Positions 60,051 through 64,000 of a DNA stretch of 64,000 nucleotides are shown piece by piece (position 1 is the stretch's first letter; each line of letters begins with the position of its first letter). The stretch spans positions 62,001 through 126,000 of the forward strand of contig JAKFFE010000048.1 in NCBI GenBank assembly GCA_036675345.1. The letters run 5' to 3'. The DNA is from JALYOC01 sp036675345. Lineage in GTDB: Bacteria; Myxococcota; Myxococcia; Myxococcales; Myxococcaceae. Made by a program: the position numbers and the translations under genes. Under the pieces are notes generated by a model. It had not been told where the DNA came from. It made no database searches and worked only from the letters and a program-made list of their open reading frames with translations.

Positions 60051-61436
60051 ATGAATCCGCTCGCACTCGCGATCGCAGTCACCCTGGCCGTCGGCCAGGC
60101 TCCCACCCGCCAGGCGCCGCCCGCTGCCGGGACCCCCAAGCCCTTCACCCTGCCGGCCCGGGAGGAGTTCAAGCTCCCCAACGGGCTGGAGGTCACCCTG
60201 GTCCCCTACGGGAACATCCCCAAGGTGAACGTCCAACTGGTGGCCCGCACCGGCAACGTCCACGAGAAGGCCAACGAGATCTGGCTGGCGGACATCACCG
60301 CCGACATGCTGGAGGAGGGCACCACCTCCCGCACCGCCGAGCAGGTCAACGCCGCCGCCGCCTCCATGGGCGGGCTGGTGGAGACCCAGGTCACCCCCGA
60401 TGAGACGGTGGTGGAGGGGGAGGCGCTGGGAGAGTTCGCCGCCCCGCTGGTGGAGCTGATCGCGGACGTGGTCCGCAATCCGCGGATGGGCCAGGAGGAG
60501 TTCGACCGGATCAAGCAGGACCGGCTGCGCGACCTGGCGATCCAGAAGAGCACCCCCCAGGCGCTGGCCCAGGAGGCGTTCCTGGGCACCGTCTACAAGG
60601 GGCACGCCTACGGGCGGATCTTCCCCACCACCCAGATGCTGCAGGGCTACACCCTGGAGCAGGTGAAGGCGTACTACGCGGCCAACCTCGGGGCCCAGCG
60701 CAGCCACCTGTACGTGGTGGGCCAGTTCGACGCCGCGGCGATCAAGGCGGCGATCGAGAAGGCCTTCTCGGACTGGGCCCCGGGCCCGGCCGCCACCCCC
60801 AACGTCCCCAAGGCGATCACCCAGCGGGCGGTGCACATCCTGGATCGCCCCGGCTCGGTGCAGTCCACGATCATCATGGGCGCCCCGGTGCCGGATCCCC
60901 GGGATCCGGACTACGTGAAGCTGGTGGTGATGAACGCCATCCTCGGCGGGTCCTTCTCCTCGCGGATCACCAGCAACATCCGCGAGAACAAGGGCTACAC
61001 CTACTCGCCGCAGGGGCTGATCTCCTCCCGCTTCCAGACCGCGTACTGGGCCGAGCAGGCGGACGTGACCACCAAGGACACCGGCAACTCGCTCAAGGAG
61101 ATCTTCCTGGAGGTCGACCGGCTGCAGGCGGCGCCTCCCACCGAGCAGGAGCTGACGGCGATCAAGAACTACCTGGTGGGCAACTTCGTGCTCCAGAACT
61201 CGTCCCGCGGCGGGATCATCGGCCGGCTGCGGTTCGAGGATCTCCACCAGCTGCCCAACAGCTACCTGGAGAACTACGTGCAGAACCTGCTCGCGGTCTC
61301 CGCCAAGGACGTCCAGGCCATGGCCCGGAAGATCAACGACCCGCAGATGGCGGTGGTGATCGTCGGCGACAAGAAGGCGATCGAGAAGCAGGTCAAGCCG
61401 TACGGGAAGGTGCTGACCATCCCTCCGCCCAAGTAG
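60051..61436 (+). CDS. M16 family non-catalytic partner, secreted
   Basis: The 461-residue product has a short signal peptide (ending near VGQA) and M16 N- and C-domains. The zinc motif HxxEH is lost: the equivalent segment reads WLADITADMLEEG. The C-terminal Arg/Tyr pair used for substrate binding is present in NIRENKGYTYS. This is the classical arrangement of an active and an inactive subunit (as in bacterial homologues of mitochondrial processing peptidase). It follows the active gene by 35 bp with a weak site, and a strong hairpin terminates the operon after it. Confidence 0.92.
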   Translation: MNPLALAIAVTLAVGQAPTRQAPPAAGTPKPFTLPAREEFKLPNGLEVTLVPYGNIPKVNVQLVARTGNVHEKANEIWLADITADMLEEGTTSRTAEQVNAAAASMGGLVETQVTPDETVVEGEALGEFAAPLVELIADVVRNPRMGQEEFDRIKQDRLRDLAIQKSTPQALAQEAFLGTVYKGHAYGRIFPTTQMLQGYTLEQVKAYYAANLGAQRSHLYVVGQFDAAAIKAAIEKAFSDWAPGPAATPNVPKAITQRAVHILDRPGSVQSTIIMGAPVPDPRDPDYVKLVVMNAILGGSFSSRITSNIRENKGYTYSPQGLISSRFQTAYWAEQADVTTKDTGNSLKEIFLEVDRLQAAPPTEQELTAIKNYLVGNFVLQNSSRGGIIGRLRFEDLHQLPNSYLENYVQNLLAVSAKDVQAMARKINDPQMAVVIVGDKKAIEKQVKPYGKVLTIPPPK

Positions 61437-61464
61437 TCGCGGGAGGCAAAACGCTGAACCTGGG

Positions 61465-61497
61465 ACGGGCGGTCGGGCACGGTGCCTGGCCGCCCGT
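61465..61497 (+). terminator. terminator hairpin after the M16 pair
   Basis: ACGGGCGGTCGGGCAC (61465-61480) pairs with GTGCCTGGCCGCCCGT (61482-61497) over a long stem with a few G-U or mismatch positions, 28 nt after the stop codon. GCGTTT follows, a short T-run. Confidence 0.7.
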
Positions 61498-61607
61498 TCC
61501 GCGTTTCAAGGGTGCCTCTGGGGCAGCGGTGGCTCGCTCGCCTTGTTGCTCCCCGGGTTGCCGGAGCGCGGCGCCGGTCCACATCCTGTGGCACAGGAGG
61601 AGTGACC

Positions 61608-62192
61608 ATGAGCGCACCGTGGATCGAGGAGCCCGCCCGCTGGAACGCCCGGGTGGGATGGATCATCGCGCCGCTCCTGCTGGTGATGGGGCTGGGGGTC
61701 TTCCTGCAGGCGATCCTGGGCGAGAGCACCGCGCTGCGGGCAGTGGGCTGGGTGTTCCTGCTGGCGGCGACCGCAGAGGGGATCGCGGGGATCCTGGTCA
61801 ACCGCAACGAGCGGTCCGGGGCCCCGTTCATGGTGGGCGGGGTGCTGACAATCTTCTTTGGCGTCTACGTGGTCACCCGGCTGGCGGACAAGCCGCACGC
61901 CATCGCCATGCTGCTGGCGCTGTTCCTGGTGATGAACGGCGTGTTCCGCGGACTGGAGCTGGCGATCGAACACCCGCGCTCCTGGCCCACCGAACTTCTG
62001 TACGTGGTCACCGCCTTCGTGCTGGCGGGGATCCTGTTCAGCGACTGGAAGTTCGCCAGCGCGCGGCTGGTGGCCGCCTGCGTGGGAGTGGAGCTGATCG
62101 CGCGAGGGGTGGCCCTGTGGGGCGGGGCCCGCGCGGCCCAGGAGACCGGCGCCACCGGACCGTGGGTGGGCCGCCGGCCGATCATGTTCTAG
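61608..62192 (+). CDS. DUF308/HdeD-type membrane protein, 194 aa
   Basis: Six hydrophobic segments are readable (about 18-36, 45-63, 72-90, 98-113, 128-146 and 152-172) in the pattern of DUF308/HdeD proteins (VGWIIAPLLLVMGLGVFLQA; GWVFLLAATAEGIAGILVN). Some relatives are linked to acid resistance; that role is not established here. CAGGAGGAGTG precedes the ATG at 61608. A palindrome CCTGTG-G-CACAGG (61585-61597) overlaps the upstream edge of that site and could be an operator. Confidence 0.82.
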   Translation: MSAPWIEEPARWNARVGWIIAPLLLVMGLGVFLQAILGESTALRAVGWVFLLAATAEGIAGILVNRNERSGAPFMVGGVLTIFFGVYVVTRLADKPHAIAMLLALFLVMNGVFRGLELAIEHPRSWPTELLYVVTAFVLAGILFSDWKFASARLVAACVGVELIARGVALWGGARAAQETGATGPWVGRRPIMF

Positions 62193-62228
62193 CGACTGCA
62201 CCCCCACCGGCCAGGCCCCTGCTGGGCC

Positions 62229-62240
62229 TATAGTCACCGG
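62229..62240 (+). promoter_or_regulatory. leaderless-type -10 box (TATAGT)
   Basis: TATAGT (62229-62234) ends 6 nt before the GTG at 62241, and no Shine-Dalgarno is present. The spacing puts the transcription start at or next to the initiator. Confidence 0.5.
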
Positions 62241-63521
62241 GTGCTCACCCTGCTGACGGCTGTGGTGTTGTCGCAGTCTCTCCCTGCCCCCGCGCAGGGT
62301 CCCCCTCCACATCCGACGCTTCGGGTGGCGATGTCCGGCACCTACTGGCCGCTTCACGCCGGGGAGGGGGAGGAGCGGACCGGGCTGGAGGCGGAGCTGG
62401 CACACCTGATCGCCAGCCACCTGCGCAAGGAGTCGGTGGAGTTCCTGGGTCGCGCCGAGCTGGGGATGTCGGCGCTGGAGGCAGTGGCGCAGGGGAAGGT
62501 GGACGTGGCGATCGCCTCCCTCACCCCCACCCCCGAGCGGGCCCGGACGGTGGACTTCACCCAGCCCTACCTGAAGCTGGGCTACCGGCTGGTGGGGCGG
62601 GTGGGCGCGTCGGCCACCCCGTTGAAGGGAAGGCGGGTGGGGGTGCCCAGGGGCCCGGCCTCGGAGCAGCTGCGGGCGGCCCTGGGAGAGGCCACGGTGG
62701 TGGAGGTCCCCACCCTGGCGGAGGGCTTCCGTCAGCTGAGGAAGAAGAAGCTGGAGCTGCTGGCGGGCGAGGACGTGGGCCTGCTGGAGCTGATGGACGA
62801 GACCAAGGAGTCGCTGGTCGGTGAGGCGCTGGGGGAGTCGGCGCTGGCGATCGCCGTCCCCAAGGGGCGGGGCGCGGAGTACGACGCGATCCTGGCCGGC
62901 CTGGCCCCCTCCCTTCGAACCCTGGTCGATCGCTACCGACCCGGCCAGCCCCACCGGGAGGTGCGCCTGGCTCCGTGCGGCGCCAGCCCGCTGTTCATGG
63001 TGGCCACGGTGGATCCCCCGGGGCTCACCGCGAAGGGAACCCCCGCGGAGGCGGTGTTCCTGGTGGACGGCGCCGGGCTGGGGGCGGCCCGCCCCGGAGG
63101 AGAGCTGGAGTCCGAGGGGCTGCGGGCGCTCTGTGCCAGCCGTCCGGTGCGTTACGCCCGCTTCAAGCCTCCGGCATCGGCGGCCAAGCTGATCGCCCGG
63201 GACCTGCGCACCTTGCGCCGGGAGCTGGAGACGGAGCAGCCGCCCCGGGACGCGGTGCTGACCCGCAACATCCAGGTGGAGTGGGCCGCTCCCTTCTGGG
63301 TGGCGCTGGCGGAGGGCGCCCGGCTGGGCGTGTACTCCTATGCGATCACCCAGGACTGCGTGCGCTTCGCCACCGTGGAGACCGGCGCCGATGGGCCCGA
63401 GGAGTACTCGGAGGAGCAGCGGCAGCAGTGTCCCGCGGCCGGTCACTATCTGGTGCTGGTGAAGGGGCAGCAGTCCAGGGGCGCGGCGATCCGGGCGCTG
63501 CAGCCGCCGGACACCCTCTAG
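62241..63521 (+). CDS. periplasmic protein with solute-binding (SBP_bac_3-like) domain plus extra C-terminal domain
   Basis: A 426-residue product with a short signal peptide (residues 1-19). Residues ~25-245 match the extracellular solute-binding type 3 fold: LRVAMSGTYWPLH, VDVAIASLTPTPERARTVDF and a TQPYLKLGYRLV strand (the pattern D..I...T.T..R...V.FT.PY is characteristic). The remaining ~180 residues are an unassigned domain with two Cys in CAPC-like spacing (LAPCGASP; LRALCASRP). No ABC permease genes adjoin it, so it may be a sensor rather than a transporter subunit. Start is GTG. Confidence 0.78.
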   Translation: MLTLLTAVVLSQSLPAPAQGPPPHPTLRVAMSGTYWPLHAGEGEERTGLEAELAHLIASHLRKESVEFLGRAELGMSALEAVAQGKVDVAIASLTPTPERARTVDFTQPYLKLGYRLVGRVGASATPLKGRRVGVPRGPASEQLRAALGEATVVEVPTLAEGFRQLRKKKLELLAGEDVGLLELMDETKESLVGEALGESALAIAVPKGRGAEYDAILAGLAPSLRTLVDRYRPGQPHREVRLAPCGASPLFMVATVDPPGLTAKGTPAEAVFLVDGAGLGAARPGGELESEGLRALCASRPVRYARFKPPASAAKLIARDLRTLRRELETEQPPRDAVLTRNIQVEWAAPFWVALAEGARLGVYSYAITQDCVRFATVETGADGPEEYSEEQRQQCPAAGHYLVLVKGQQSRGAAIRALQPPDTL

Positions 63522-63535
63522 TCCCGCAAAGGAAA

Positions 63536-63567
63536 ACGCCGCCGATCCAGGGAGGACCGAGCGGCGT
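63536..63567. terminator. hairpin between convergent genes
   Basis: ACGCCGC (63536-63542) and GCGGCGT (63561-63567) pair over 7 bp with an 18-nt loop, between the stops at 63521 and 63586. It is a weak bidirectional terminator candidate. Confidence 0.4.
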
Positions 63568-63585
63568 CTGCACTGCCGGGACTGT

Positions 63586-64000
63586 CTACCGCTTCTTGCG
63601 CTTCGGGGTGCCCGCGTCCACCGGCATCCCGGCGTCGGTGGCCTCGGTCATGGTGCCGCCGTCCATCATCATCCCGCCGTCCGTGGCGCTGGCCGCCGGC
63701 TTGGCCACCGGCTCCACCGGGGTGGTCAGCACCAGCGAGGCCAGGAACTCCTCCGCCTTGGGCGCGCCCAGGTTGGGGCTGTACAGCACCAGCAGGGTGT
63801 AGAGCCGCGCGCCGACCAGGTAGTTGCGGGCCTTCACGTCGCCGGCCTCCGAGGCCACCAGGAACGCCTTGCCGGGGTGGCCATCGAGGGTGATGTCCGA
63901 CTCCTCCTTCAAGGTGCCCTTGAGCTGGTTCACCAGCCCGTTGCGGCCCTCATCCAGGAAGGTCTCGGCGCTGCGCTTGGCGACCACGGTGGGCGGGTAG
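63586..64000 (-). CDS. secreted protein, C-terminal part (cut by window edge)
   Basis: The frame runs to the window end with no start codon of its own that is convincing (it reads YPPTVVAKRSAETFLDEG at the edge), so the 5' part is missing. The visible ~138 residues begin with a helical, charged segment (TFLDEGRNGLVNQLKGTLKE). A strand region follows (DGHPGKAFLVASEAGDVKAR; GARLYTLLVLYSPN), then a low-complexity tail with Met, Asp, Gly, Ala and Pro (DGGMMMDGGTMTEATDAG) ending in KRKKR. The tail is typical of surface proteins. Function unknown; convergent with the SBP-domain gene. Confidence 0.7.
   Translation of the reverse strand, partial: YPPTVVAKRSAETFLDEGRNGLVNQLKGTLKEESDITLDGHPGKAFLVASEAGDVKARNYLVGARLYTLLVLYSPNLGAPKAEEFLASLVLTTPVEPVAKPAASATDGGMMMDGGTMTEATDAGMPVDAGTPKRKKR

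Noticed and set aside
1..64000. tRNA, rRNA or intact insertion sequence
   Set aside because: I read the intergenic regions for tRNA-like arms and transposase motifs and found none; a covariance-model search would settle it.

Overview
The window is very GC-rich (roughly two thirds G+C or more by eye). Its gene content points to the Myxococcota or a close deltaproteobacterial relative: a Ser/Thr kinase fused to a STAND ATPase and an FGE-sulfatase domain, a GAF/AAA+ enhancer-binding-type regulator, many lipoproteins, MopE-like Cys-rich and choice-of-anchor-type surface proteins, PEGA proteins, paired M16 peptidases and an S46 peptidase. This assignment is inferred from gene families; no rRNA or other marker gene is present.

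Layout. 1-9.1 kb: an S46 dipeptidyl-peptidase, an intergenic stretch with mobile-DNA-like repeats, a receiver-less CheB, msrB, and a dapD-dapE-methyltransferase operon with a hexanucleotide repeat between dapD and dapE. 9.1-20.7 kb: envelope and lipoprotein genes, a DUF1684 protein, pterin-carbinolamine dehydratase, an alpha/beta hydrolase behind an AT-rich dyad, lspA, an ECF sigma factor overlapping a membrane TPR protein, and an EamA permease. 20.8-29.2 kb: the most interesting locus. A kinase-STAND-FGE protein converges on a three-gene operon (AAA+ regulator, unknown protein, caspase-like protein). The regulator is divergent from a membrane protein that has a sigma-54-type promoter, with dyads between them. 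A histidine kinase follows. 29.3-40 kb: a duplicated beta-helix exoprotein, a FIST sensor plus histidine kinase pair, a tiny Cys-rich protein, a YeiH-type transporter, a Cys-rich choice-of-anchor-type lipoprotein and an HD-GYP/LuxR regulator. 40-51 kb: a lysophospholipase-like lipoprotein, a lower-GC islet with an XRE regulator, an SDR, and a sugar-metabolism group (divergent G6PD, broken sugar porter, FUSC protein, 6-phosphogluconolactonase). 51-64 kb: a 2429-residue repeat lipoprotein, an active/inactive M16 pair, a DUF308 membrane protein, a solute-binding-domain protein and the 3' part of a secreted protein cut by the window edge.

How genes work together. dapD and dapE catalyse two steps of the succinylase route to meso-diaminopimelate and lysine. 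lspA would mature the many lipoproteins seen here. The FIST/kinase pair, the ECF/TPR pair and the kinase-STAND locus look like separate signalling modules. Transcription signals are of two kinds: classical ribosome-binding sites before many genes, and TANNNT boxes 5-8 nt upstream of start codons that lack such a site, which suggests leaderless mRNAs.

Limits. All calls are from reading the sequence; no searches or structure predictions were run. No tRNA, rRNA, CRISPR array or intact insertion sequence was seen.
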